64,000 nt of DNA from Mesobacillus subterraneus. GTDB lineage: Bacteria > Bacillota > Bacilli > Bacillales > Cytobacillaceae. The notes beneath the pieces were generated by a model, which was not told the origin of the DNA, searched no databases, and saw nothing but the letters and a program-made list of their open reading frames with translations. Location: assembly GCF_020524355.2 (NCBI RefSeq), contig NZ_CP129019.1, forward strand, positions 4,462,001 to 4,526,000, given 5' to 3'. The translations under genes were made by a program, and so were the position numbers. Shown here one piece after another: positions 19,337 through 28,627 of this stretch; positions within the stretch are counted from its first letter, which is position 1; each line of letters opens with the position of its first letter.

Positions 19337-21156
19337 TTATTGATAAGATTGCTCTAATTCGTCAATCAATGAGCCTACATATGAAACAGCTTTTCGAACT
19401 GGTTCCGGTGTCGACATATCCAATCCGGCATGCTTCAGCAACTCAAGCGGCTTCATGGTGCCGCCCGCACGGAGCACCTCAAGCCAGCGGTCTACAGCAG
19501 GCTGGCCTTCTTCCTGGATCAGCTGTGATACGGCTGTCGATGCGGTCAAACCTGCAGAGTAGGTGTATGGATACAAGCCCATGTAGTAGTGAGGCTGGCG
19601 CATCCAAGTCAAGCCGGCTCCTTCATCGATTTCCACTGTATCGCCCCAGAAGCCTTTAAGGACTTCAGTTTTGATCTCAGTAAGTGTTTTTGCTGTCAGG
19701 GCTTTGCCGGCTTCAGCATGCGTGTATACACGGCGCTGGTACTCTGCCTCAAGCAGGTGCGTGACAAAGTTATGATAGTACGTTCCCAGAAGCTGCAGAA
19801 TGACCCAGCGGCTCATTTGCGCATCATCTTTATTTTTTTTCGAGAAGATGCTGTGCAAGAAGCATTTCATTCATCGTAGATGGAGCCTCGATGAAATACA
19901 TGGAAGGGCGGACGTTCATGATGCGCTGGTTTTGGTTCGCCAGGAAAAAATGTCCGGCATGGCCGAACTCATGGGCAAGCGTGAAGCAGCCGCGCATATT
20001 GTCTGCCCATGTAATCAGGATATATGGATGTGATCCATATGGGCTTGAGCAGAATGCTCCTGTTGATTTGCCGACATTATCTGCAAGGTCCACCCATCTC
20101 TCTTCAAAGCCTTTTTCAATCATGGCTGTATAATCAGGGGCCCATTACTTTTAAAGATTCTGTAATGACCACGCGAGCCTCATCATAAGTGATTTCCGGG
20201 TCAAATTCCGGGTCAAATGGAGCCTTCAAGTCACAGAACATCATTTTGTCGAGGCCTAATACCTTTTTCTTTAATTCAGCAAAGCGTCGCATATGCGGTG
20301 CCAGTTCTTTATAGATGATATCGATTTGGTTGTGGTACATCTCCGGTGTTACCTGCTGTGATTCAAGAAGCATATGTGTAACTGATTCATAATTTCGCAG
20401 CTTTGCAAGAGTAACCTGTTTTTTAACCTCAGTTGCATAGGTTGCTGCGATCGTATTTTGATATTGTTTTAGTGTCGAGACAAAGGATCCATATGCTTTT
20501 CTGCGCACATATGTGTCTGGAGAAAATTCATAGCGGCTCTCGAATAATGCGAAAGAGACTGGGAGTTCATTTCCCTCTTCATCCTGTATTGAAGAAAACT
20601 GCATGTCGGCAAGCTTAGCCATTCCATAAACATTGTAAGGAGCAGAATGGACTTCTCCAAGCGCAGCTAGTACTTCTTCTGTTTCAGGCGATAACTTATG
20701 CTCCTTCGTTTCCAGAAGCTCTGTTAGGCTCTTTCTGAAGGGTTCAAGGCGAGGCTCTTCCTGAAGGAACTCTTCGACTTTTCCATCCTCCAAATCCAGT
20801 ATTTCAGATGAAATAAATGATAGAGCAGACAAAGCTCGAGTACCACTGGCTGCTATCTTAGCTGAATTTGCCTGATTCACTGGGTCGGTACCATCAGCAG
20901 ATTGCTTCAAGCTTGCGTATGTACGGACTTTGACCAACTTTTTTGTTAAATCTTCCTGCGCGGTAAGGCATTCCAGCAATGTCTTTGAATCTTTATGCAG
21001 GCTACCTTTAAAGTCTGTGAACTTTTTGACGTCATCATCAATCTCGTTCAATGCCGCCTCCCATTTCTCTTCGGATTGGAATAAATCATCCAGATTCCAT
21101 GTCAGATCAACAGGGACTTCAGAACGGACAAGGCGCTTTTCAATCGTTTTAGTCAA
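19337..21156 (-). pseudogene. pepF: Oligoendopeptidase F with two frameshifts
   Basis: Joined over two frameshifts this encodes about 605 residues, the normal length of M3 family oligoendopeptidase F, a cytoplasmic zinc peptidase cutting short peptides. The HEFGH zinc motif lies in the middle fragment (TLAHEFGHAGHF). The first break is in a G4 run at 20137-20140 (plus strand), where three would restore KVMGPDYTAMIEK. The second is in a T8 run at 19833-19840, where seven would restore LLEKNKDDAQMSRW. Both are single-base homopolymer insertions. The start is TTG 21156 with AAAGGAGGAG upstream. Confidence 0.9.
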
Positions 21157-21337
21157 ATTTATCTCCTCCTTTTATAAGTTCATATTACTACGATATTCGA
21201 AATAATTTAAGTTAAAGTTTAATTATTTTAAAAATTTTAAAAATAATAAAGGGTTAATTGTTTTAAATACTATGGAAAAGGTGTTTTCTCTGGTTTATGA
21301 TAATTAATAAATTGCAATTTTTTTAGGTGGGAGCCAG

Positions 21338-22963
21338 TTGATTCTAATAGATTACATCATAAACCTCTCTATGCTTTCTTTATTGGTCAGTACTCCTTTA
21401 GTCATCCGTTCTTATTTGAATCTTAAGCCACTCAAGCAGCTGCGGATTTGGGCAGGATTATATGCGGGGATTGTTTCCTCCGTGCTCGTTAGCTTATCTT
21501 TCCAGAATCAAGGATATTCATATGATATCCGTTATTCGGTTATCATTTTGGTCTTTGCTTATCTTGGGCCAGGTCCAGGCATGATTACCAGCAGCTTTGC
21601 GTTGGCTTCCAGGTTAATGGTGTCTGAAAACTGGTATCCGGCAATCGTTGGCTGGTTAATAGTCATGGCTGTTTTAATTGTAATTCAAAAATTCACTGGA
21701 CATTTTAAACCAGTGAGGCGATACATCATTTTCCTGTGTTCTTACATAGTCACTTATATTATTACTGTACCGATCGTTTTAAATGTAATTAGAGACAATC
21801 CAGTTTTTCATCTCCAATATTTACTGTTTGTTTCAATAGGAGTTTTTTTTGGCGGATTATTAATAGAATCATATGAAAAGTTATATAGAATCATCCAGGA
21901 GCGAAAGCGGATGGAGCAGACGCTTGAGGAAAGTGAATCAAAGTATCGTCTCATAGCTGAGAATACATCAGATCTCATCATGGTAATGGATAAAGAGCAC
22001 TCAATCAGTTACTTCTCTCCTTCTCATGAGCTGGCGTTGGGATACAAGGTCCCAGAGCTTGAAAAAATAGAAATATGTCAGTTAATTCATCCAGATGATG
22101 TAGTGAATTTCACGGAAACAATAGCAAAGATCATAAAAAATAAAGAATCACTGCCAGTAGAGTTCCGCTTCCAGCATATTAATGGAAAATGGATTGATTT
22201 TGAATCCCGCTGCATGCCTGTTATGGATGAGTCTCAAACAATCGAGCATATTGTGATAATTAGCAGGGATATTTCTGAGCGGAAAAAAGCGGAAGAGATT
22301 CTTTTGCAATCCGAAAAGCTATCGATCGTGGGGGAATTGACCGCAGGTGTAGCCCATGAAATACGGAATCCTCTTACGACAATAAAGGGATTTGTCCAAC
22401 TGTATCGACAAGATAACAGTTCGAATGAAATTAACAACCTGCTTCTAAGCGAACTAGAGAGAATTGAAACGATCACAACTGAAATGCTTTATTTAGGAAA
22501 GCCGCAGGCTATACAGCTTAACCGGGCCAACTTGTGCGATTTGATCGATCATACAGTCGAATTCTTATCCCCGCAAGCCAATATGAAAAATATACAATTC
22601 ACCCGAAGTTATCTGGGAACAGATTTCTTCATAACTTGTGAGAAAAACCAGATTAAGCAAGTGATCCTGAATATTTTCAAGAATGCTATGGAGGCCATGC
22701 CAAAGGGCGGAAATATTGATATTAAACTGCAAAAAGGGATAGATGGTGATTGTATTTTTTCTGTTCAAGATGAAGGATGTGGAATTCCGGAAGAATTACT
22801 TCCTCGATTAGGAGAGCCATTTTACACATTGAAGGAGAAAGGAACGGGGCTTGGGTTGATGATTTGCCATAAAATCATCAAACAGCACAATGGGACTATT
22901 TCCTATCATAGCAAGCTAAACATTGGTACATTAGTTGAAATAAAATTACCCTTAACGAGTTAA
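21338..22963 (+). CDS. Membrane sensor histidine kinase with PAS domain
   Basis: A 541-residue kinase. About six membrane segments (residues 1-185), with the LGPGPGMITSSFALASRL region typical of 5TM-type sensors, are followed by a linker, a PAS domain (about 205-325) and a HisKA domain with phospho-acceptor His340 in VAHEIRNPLTTIKGF. The C-terminal HATPase has N (NIFKNAMEA), G1 (DEGCGIPEE) and G2 (GTGLGLMI) boxes. It resembles sporulation/phosphorelay kinases of the KinB/KinE kind. No response regulator is adjacent, as is usual for that class. TTG start at 21338 follows GGTGGGAG. The signal is unknown. Confidence 0.9.
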   Translation: MILIDYIINLSMLSLLVSTPLVIRSYLNLKPLKQLRIWAGLYAGIVSSVLVSLSFQNQGYSYDIRYSVIILVFAYLGPGPGMITSSFALASRLMVSENWYPAIVGWLIVMAVLIVIQKFTGHFKPVRRYIIFLCSYIVTYIITVPIVLNVIRDNPVFHLQYLLFVSIGVFFGGLLIESYEKLYRIIQERKRMEQTLEESESKYRLIAENTSDLIMVMDKEHSISYFSPSHELALGYKVPELEKIEICQLIHPDDVVNFTETIAKIIKNKESLPVEFRFQHINGKWIDFESRCMPVMDESQTIEHIVIISRDISERKKAEEILLQSEKLSIVGELTAGVAHEIRNPLTTIKGFVQLYRQDNSSNEINNLLLSELERIETITTEMLYLGKPQAIQLNRANLCDLIDHTVEFLSPQANMKNIQFTRSYLGTDFFITCEKNQIKQVILNIFKNAMEAMPKGGNIDIKLQKGIDGDCIFSVQDEGCGIPEELLPRLGEPFYTLKEKGTGLGLMICHKIIKQHNGTISYHSKLNIGTLVEIKLPLTS

Positions 22964-22989
22964 GAAGGTAGAACGACTTTAAATGAAAG

Positions 22990-23018
22990 GAGGATGGTGA
23001 ATAAACCATCCCCTTTTT
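22990..23018 (+). terminator. Terminator of the sensor kinase gene
   Basis: GGATGG (22992-22997) pairs with CCATCC (23006-23011), followed by a C/T run with TTTTT. Confidence 0.75.
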
Positions 23019-23056
23019 GCTATTTTAAAAAAGAATAAATTTTTGTATTAAGATTA

Positions 23057-23352
23057 GTGTCCAGCTCCAGCGCTTGTCGGGGCTGATCAAGGCGCTTGCG
23101 CTTTTCATTGTCCAGCTCCAGCGCCTAGCCCCTCGAGTCGGTTCGGTCCGTCCAATGAAGTCAAAGAACGACTTCACTGGTCGGTCCTCCAGCGCTTGTC
23201 GGGGCTGATCAAGGCGCTTGCACTTTTCATTGTCCAGCTCCAGCGCCTAGCCCCTCGAGTCGCTTCGGTCCGTCCAATGAAGTCAAAGAACGACTTCACT
23301 GGTCGGTCCTCCAGCGCTTGTCGGGGCTGATCAAGGCGCTTGCGCTTTTCTT
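23057..23352 (-). repeat. GC-rich ~125-bp repeats, inverted relative to 11.8 kb
   Basis: Two full copies and one internally deleted copy (23057-23106) of the element at 11787-12160, in the opposite orientation. Each ends AAGGCGCTTGCGCTTTTC and begins GTCCAGCTCCAGCGCC. The block ends 1 bp before the stop of the facing MFS gene and fills the convergent gap. Confidence 0.95.
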
Positions 23353-23353
23353 G

Positions 23354-24526
23354 TTATTGGTCTAACGAATGGGAAGTTTTTGTTCTTGTTTGATAGAATT
23401 GATATAAAATCAGGGCTACCATTGAAAGGACAATCCCAGAAATATAAGGCATCCCAATGGCAATCGAGAATAGCCATCCGCCTAATGGGGGGCCGATAAT
23501 CCTGCCGAGTGAATCAAAGGATGAAAGCAATCCCGTCGTCCCTCCGTGACCGGTTGTCGATTTCTTTGTCAGTAATGACGATACACTTGGGCGAATCAAA
23601 CCATTTCCTATACCAAATATGGTAAGGAAAAGTGCGGCCGTACCAAACCCTTCAGTTAGGAGAATTAATCCAAACCCCGCGGCAGAAATGATGATACCGA
23701 GCTGAATGACCATACCCTCGCCAAGCTTCTTAGTCAATCTGCCGACTAATCCGCCTTGTACGATGGCACCAGCAAGTCCCATGATCATGAAAATATAACC
23801 TAATTCCACTGAGCCCAGCCCCGCTTTTTCAGCAGCAAAATAAGCAAATGTTGCTTCCAGTCCGGCCAAAGAAAGTGAAACAAACAATTGAAGTAAGAAC
23901 AGCATGGAAAGTGGTCCATTTAATGCTTTCAGTAATGAATTTTTCTCCTTCTCCTGACTGCTGCGCTGTTCAGCTGAAAGCGATTCTTTCAATACAAAAG
24001 TCACGAATAAGAACGTAACCAGTGATGTCGCTCCAGCAAGATAAAAAGGTGTACTCAGGCTTGATTGTGAGAAAACACCGCCGATTGCCGGACCGAAAAT
24101 GAATCCAAGTCCAACTGACGCGCCGATGATGCCCATGCCTTTACTGCGGTCTTCTTCGGATGTGATATCTGCAACATAGGCTATGACAGTTGGCATATTA
24201 GCCGATGACAAAAAACCTCCGATAATCCTTGCTGCAAACAGCATCCAAAGCTCTGTGGAAAGTGCCATCAAGAAGAAGGATAGGGACAGTCCCAGTATAC
24301 CGATCATGATGACAGGCTTCCTGCCAATTTTGTCGGAGATACGGCCCCACATTGGAGCGAATAAAAATTGCATCAAGGAATAGACCGCCATCAATAAACC
24401 TAATTGTGTTGGTGTTGCACCGATTTCTTCTGCGTAAAATGGGATGACGGGAATGATGATTCCAAAGCCGACCATCACGAGAAACATAACTAAAAATAAA
24501 ATAGGCAAAGCCTTTTTAGTGTCCAT
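23354..24526 (-). CDS. MFS drug/solute exporter (DHA1 family)
   Basis: About 390 residues with 12 hydrophobic segments. The A-loop motif GRISDKIGRKPV and the antiporter motif GASVGLGFIFGPAIGGV (motif C) identify a proton-coupled exporter related to Bmr/TetA-type proteins. The substrate is unknown. I place the start at ATG 24526, which has GGAGTGA at a good distance; a GTG at 24538 would abut that site. Monocistronic, divergent from the FAD oxidoreductase. Confidence 0.9.
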   Translation of the reverse strand: MDTKKALPILFLVMFLVMVGFGIIIPVIPFYAEEIGATPTQLGLLMAVYSLMQFLFAPMWGRISDKIGRKPVIMIGILGLSLSFFLMALSTELWMLFAARIIGGFLSSANMPTVIAYVADITSEEDRSKGMGIIGASVGLGFIFGPAIGGVFSQSSLSTPFYLAGATSLVTFLFVTFVLKESLSAEQRSSQEKEKNSLLKALNGPLSMLFLLQLFVSLSLAGLEATFAYFAAEKAGLGSVELGYIFMIMGLAGAIVQGGLVGRLTKKLGEGMVIQLGIIISAAGFGLILLTEGFGTAALFLTIFGIGNGLIRPSVSSLLTKKSTTGHGGTTGLLSSFDSLGRIIGPPLGGWLFSIAIGMPYISGIVLSMVALILYQFYQTRTKTSHSLDQ

Positions 24527-24886
24527 CTTTATCTTCACTCCATTATTTCAACAGTATCATTGCTGTTTGTACACAATAATAAAAATTATATCAGAAACCC
24601 CTAAGGTATAGCGAAAATAACTTTTCGATAGTGGAAAGTTTCTTTCCAACAATCTACGGGCTTAGCATTTGGCTTTTTGAGTCATATAATACAAAAGTTC
24701 GATTATTGCAGGAAGATTATTTAATTCCTTCAAGGCTTAAGCAAAGAATTCAACTAAAACCTCTACTACAGTGTTATGTCTATTAAAGTATGAATAAGAG
24801 GAAACTAGCAATGGGGTTTACCTTTCTTTGAGTCTGTCGATAAACTTCTGTAAAATGAAATTAAGAATCTTTTATGAAAAGGTGTA
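24527..24886. other. Divergent intergenic region
   Basis: About 360 bp, AT-rich, holding the two divergent promoters. No repeat array, operator palindrome or RNA element was recognised. Confidence 0.4.
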
Positions 24887-26018
24887 ATGATGAAAAAATA
24901 TGTAGTCATTGGGGCAGGAATACTAGGGGCCTCCACTGCTTATCACTTAGCGAAGGAAGGAAAATGTGTAACGGTCATTGACCGTGAAGAACCAGGACAA
25001 GCGACGGATGCTGCAGCTGGAATCATTTGTCCCTGGCTGACTCAGCGCAGGAATAAGGCATGGTATTTCCTCGCAAAGAATGGGGCGGCTTTTTACCCGT
25101 CACTGATTAAGCAACTTGAAGAGGACGGCGAGAAGGAAACAGGTTATCAGCGTGTAGGAGCCATCAGCCTCCATCATGATCAGGGAAAATTGTTAAAAAT
25201 GGAAGAAAGAGCGACTGTGAGGCGTGAAGATGCTCCGGAAATCGGAGCCATCAGCCAGTTGAATCAGCGCGAAACAAATGAACTTTTCCCGCCATTATCA
25301 GAAGAGTATGCCTCTGTGCATGTAAGCGGTGGTGCACGGGTAAATGGACGCTTGCTGCGATTGGCTCTTCTGAATGCAGCGCAAAAACAAGGAGCTTCAC
25401 TGGTTAACGGAAATGCCCAATTAGAGTGCGCTGGCGGAAAAGTAACAGGTGTTAAAGTAGGAGATATAAGTTATGAAGCTGACAGCACGATCATAACCGC
25501 AGGGGCATGGGCACCTGAGTTGCTGAAACCGCTTGGAATGCAACTCAGCATCTCCCCCTCAAAAAGCGCAAATCATCCATCTGGAGCTTGAGAATACAGA
25601 GACTGGCAGCTGGCCAGTCGTCATGCCGCCCAACAACCAGTACATTCTTGCGTTCGATGGAGGAAAAGTTGTCATCGGAGCAACACATGAGGATGAGAAG
25701 GGGTTTGACTCCCGCCCAACTCTTGGGGGCATGCATGAAATCATCGATAAAGGTTTATCGGTAGCACCAGGACTGGCCAATGCAACCTACATCGAAACAA
25801 AAGTGGGATTCCGACCGGTAGCACCGAACTTCCTCCCAATTATTGGTACCGTTCCAGGTTTTGATAACCTATACATGGCAAATGGATTGGGCTCATCGGG
25901 TCTCACAGTCGGACCATATCTTGGGACCCAGCTCGCCAAACTGGCAGCAGGCGAAGACATCGAACTAGACCTCGACCAGTACGATGTCTCAGGAGCCATC
26001 AGCGATTATATTTCCTAG
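24887..26018 (+). pseudogene. FAD-dependent amino-acid oxidase-like protein (DAO family), one frameshift
   Basis: Joined over one frameshift the product is about 376 residues, full length for DadA/ThiO-like DAO oxidoreductases. The FAD motif GAGILGASTAYHLA is near residue 8, and the C-terminal FRPVAPNFLPIIG...GLGSSGLTVGPYLG block is intact. The break is in a C5 run at 25554-25558; with four C's the frame reads SISPQKAQIIHLELENTE. Likely an uncorrected homopolymer error. It would oxidise an amine or amino acid, substrate unknown. Starts at ATG 24887 (or 24890) after AAAAGGTG. Confidence 0.85.
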
Positions 26019-26027
26019 GCAATGAGA

Positions 26028-26075
26028 AAAGCAAGCAGAAGAACCTTTGAAAGAAGGTGCTTTGCTTGCTTTTTG
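26028..26075 (+). terminator. Terminator of the DAO-family gene
   Basis: AAAGCAAGC pairs with GCTTGCTTT, with an inner ACCTT/AAGGT stem, followed by T's. Confidence 0.85.
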
Positions 26076-26203
26076 TGTATAGGAGTGACTTTGCAAAAAA
26101 TATTCATAGACAGGCAAATAAATCGCTTCATAGCGGGTATAACACTAAGGACATCCATTATTGATTGTTAACAGTGTTTAATATATAGCAGGAAGGAGCA
26201 AAC

Positions 26204-27055
26204 ATGATGCAGTGGAAAGGCAGACGAGCGAGCAGCAATGTGGAAGATAGAAGAGGGATGGGTGGCGGAGGCATTCTCATGGGCGGCGGCCTTGGCGGCA
26301 TCATCCTATTAGTGATCATGACATTCCTTGGCGGAGGCGATATGGGAGACGTCGTCAATAATATGACAAATGGCGGCAACCAGTCGCCTGCACCTTATGA
26401 GCAGTCAGCCGAGGAAGAGGAACTTGCCCAATTTGTTTCAGTGGTCCTTGCTGATACAGAGGAAGTATGGTCCAAGGTATTTGCAGAGGAAGGATTGGAG
26501 TATCAAGAGCCTACTCTTGTTTTATACTCTGGAAGCGTACAGTCTGCGTGTGGAATGGCAGGCTCGCAGGTAGGCCCGTTTTATTGCCCGGGTGACCAAA
26601 AGCTTTATATTGACCTCAGCTTTTATGATGAACTTCAAACAAAGTTCCAGGCACCTGGTGATTTTGCGATGGCTTATGTTGTAGCCCATGAGGTTGGTCA
26701 CCATGTCCAGACATTACTGGGAACGACCGATAAATTGAATTCTCTTAGAGGCCGTTTGGATCAGACAGAATTCAATAAGTATCAAGTTCGTTTTGAGCTT
26801 CAAGCCGATTATCTAGCAGGCGTGTGGGCTCACCATGCACAGGGAATGGGCGTCGTGGAAGAAGGGGACCTTGAGGAAGCGTTGAATGCTGCAAGTGCGG
26901 TCGGGGATGACACCATCCAGAAGCGGTCTCAGGGCTATGTCGTTCCAGAAAGTTTCACACACGGCACGTCAGAACAGAGGAAAAGCTGGTTCAAAAAAGG
27001 CTATAAAGCTGGCAACCTGAAACAAGGCGATACGTTTAACACTAGAGATTTTTAG
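26204..27055 (+). CDS. Neutral zinc metallopeptidase, YpfJ family
   Basis: A 283-residue protein. A basic N-terminus is followed by a glycine-rich hydrophobic membrane segment (about residues 20-48), a low-complexity linker, and a metallopeptidase domain with HEVGHH (His162, Glu163, His166) and a downstream FELQADYLAGVWAHHA that supplies the third ligand. This is the YpfJ/KPN_02809 family of putative membrane-anchored zinc proteases, whose substrates are unknown. AGGAAGGAG precedes ATG 26204. Confidence 0.9.
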   Translation: MMQWKGRRASSNVEDRRGMGGGGILMGGGLGGIILLVIMTFLGGGDMGDVVNNMTNGGNQSPAPYEQSAEEEELAQFVSVVLADTEEVWSKVFAEEGLEYQEPTLVLYSGSVQSACGMAGSQVGPFYCPGDQKLYIDLSFYDELQTKFQAPGDFAMAYVVAHEVGHHVQTLLGTTDKLNSLRGRLDQTEFNKYQVRFELQADYLAGVWAHHAQGMGVVEEGDLEEALNAASAVGDDTIQKRSQGYVVPESFTHGTSEQRKSWFKKGYKAGNLKQGDTFNTRDF

Positions 27056-27183
27056 GTAGAGATAAGCATAGACCTTTTTTGGTCGATGCCATCAAGTGAA
27101 AAGTTGTGGGTGGCACTTAACTTTTAGAAGTACATTGCTCAGTTGAGTAACGAACCTGATAAAAGAAAGGAGCGGATTCCACA

Positions 27184-27681
27184 ATGGAAACGCAAGTAAG
27201 ATCATTTTTTGCACAGGACACAGGTGACATCCCCAATAACCCGACTTTGCCGGTCATTGTCTATCAAGGTGTTTTTGACGATAACTTAAGCATGGAGGAA
27301 CAATTCGAGCAGCATAATTGGACAGGCACATGGACTGGAGATATTTACGATTATCATCATTACCATACAAACACCCATGAAGTCCTTGGTGTTAAGTCCG
27401 GCAGCGCAACCGTGCAAATTGGCGGAGATGCCGGAGAACGTCTGGAGCTTAAAGCAGGGGATGTTGTAGTCCTGCCGGCAGGAACCGGCCACAAGAAAAT
27501 CGACAGCAGCCAGGATTTCCGAGTTGTAGGAGCATATCCCAATGGCCGAAATCCGGATTTGAAGGAAGAAGATCCTGGTGTCAGGGCCCAAGCATTATCT
27601 CAAATCAAGAACGTTCCTATTCCGGAAACGGATCCGGTGTATGGGGAGACAGGTCCACTTCTTCATAAGTGGGTAAAATAA
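27184..27681 (+). CDS. Cupin-domain protein, YjlB family
   Basis: A 165-residue single-cupin protein resembling B. subtilis YjlB. The first cupin motif contains HHYHTNTHEVLGV, with His/Glu ligands for a metal. The second includes GDVVVLPAGTGHKKI. Metal-dependent dioxygenase or isomerase activity is possible but unproven. AAAGGAGCGG precedes ATG 27184; the gene has its own terminator. Confidence 0.88.
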   Translation: METQVRSFFAQDTGDIPNNPTLPVIVYQGVFDDNLSMEEQFEQHNWTGTWTGDIYDYHHYHTNTHEVLGVKSGSATVQIGGDAGERLELKAGDVVVLPAGTGHKKIDSSQDFRVVGAYPNGRNPDLKEEDPGVRAQALSQIKNVPIPETDPVYGETGPLLHKWVK

Positions 27682-27689
27682 TAGAATGG

Positions 27690-27735
27690 CACGCAGCAGC
27701 TTGTGGAAAACACCAATTTGCTGCGTGTTTTTTTT
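27690..27735 (+). terminator. Terminator of the YjlB-like gene
   Basis: CACGCAGCA pairs with TGCTGCGTG, followed by more than eight T. Confidence 0.85.
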
Positions 27736-27743
27736 ATTTTTAT

Positions 27744-27766
27744 ATATACCCTTATAGGTATATAAT
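27744..27766 (+). promoter_or_regulatory. CsoR/CstR-like operator over the -10 box of the DsrE genes
   Basis: ATATACC (27744-27750), six bases, then GGTATAT (27757-27763) form an inverted repeat that runs into TATAAT (27761-27766). CsoR-family repressors, including the persulfide sensor CstR, bind ATACC-N-GGTAT-type palindromes. With sulfur-carrier-like genes just downstream, persulfide or metal control is a reasonable inference. Confidence 0.6.
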
Positions 27767-27844
27767 AGGAATTAAGATTCATTGTCGCTAATCTTACGGA
27801 CAAAATAAATAGATAAACAGAATGAAGGAAGGGAAGGAAGTCAT

Positions 27845-28192
27845 ATGGCTAAGAAGAAATTTGTTTACTTCGTTTCATTGAGCTCGAATGTCCCTTATGT
27901 TTTGAAAAAAGCACTGAAAAACGTTGAGGAAGAGAACGAGGTTTCTATTTTCTTTGATTTGGATGGAGCACGAGTCTTGGATAAACGATACTTAAAGATT
28001 ATGGAGAGAACCCATAATATTGATTTGCAAAAAATGATGCAGCAGGCTTTAGATAAAGGAATAAAATTTTTCGGCTGCCAGATGAATGTACTGATTGCTG
28101 ATGGACTTGAGCTGGTTGAGGGTGCAGAGTTATCAGGAGTTGCTACCTTTTTAGAGACCGCTTATCAAGCGGATGCAGTACTAACCTACTAA
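27845..28192 (+). CDS. DsrE-family protein with conserved cysteine
   Basis: A 115-residue small alpha/beta protein of the DsrE/DsrF fold, a family that carries sulfane sulfur on a cysteine. Cys78, in FFGCQMN, is at the position of the active cysteine. GGAAGGGAAGGAAG precedes ATG 27845. It is followed after 15 bp by a paralogue lacking this cysteine, and preceded by a CsoR/CstR-like operator. Role in persulfide handling is inferred. Confidence 0.8.
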   Translation: MAKKKFVYFVSLSSNVPYVLKKALKNVEEENEVSIFFDLDGARVLDKRYLKIMERTHNIDLQKMMQQALDKGIKFFGCQMNVLIADGLELVEGAELSGVATFLETAYQADAVLTY

Positions 28193-28207
28193 GAGGAGGG
28201 TGAGCTT

Positions 28208-28588
28208 ATGGAAAAGAAAAAAGTAGTGGTTATGGCACTTCACGATCAACTGGAATCTGCGTACCCACCTTTGAATGTGGCTGTGGGGGCTGCATCATCT
28301 GGGGCAGAAGTAATCCTGGCATTTTCCCGCAGGGGAGTCAATATTCTGGATCAGCGATATGTATCCGTCCCGTCAGAGGACCTGGAGTACCTATCCAATG
28401 CATTGAGCGACTTTGGAGTATCTTCCGTTCATGACCTTCTTGGAATCGCCGTAGAGATGGGAGTCCAGCTCTATGTCGTAGATCTGGATGTAAATGATCA
28501 AGTTGATTTCATCCATCCCGCAGAACAGGTACCAATCAAATGGTTGCTGAACGAAGCAGCATCCGCGGATTTATTTATGCATTTTTAA
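28208..28588 (+). CDS. DsrE-like paralogue lacking the cysteine
   Basis: A 126-residue protein with the same fold pattern as its upstream neighbour (hydrophobic strand, long helix, FSRRGVNILDQRY matching FDLDGARVLDKRY). The segment equivalent to FFGCQMN reads LYVVDLD, and the protein has no cysteine at all. It may be a structural partner in a hetero-oligomer, as in DsrEFH complexes. AGAGGAGGGTGAG precedes the ATG, and the two genes are clearly one transcript. Confidence 0.75.
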   Translation: MEKKKVVVMALHDQLESAYPPLNVAVGAASSGAEVILAFSRRGVNILDQRYVSVPSEDLEYLSNALSDFGVSSVHDLLGIAVEMGVQLYVVDLDVNDQVDFIHPAEQVPIKWLLNEAASADLFMHF

Positions 28589-28627
28589 AATCAGTTTTAG
28601 TTTGCAGGCTTGGTTCTGAAGGATTTC

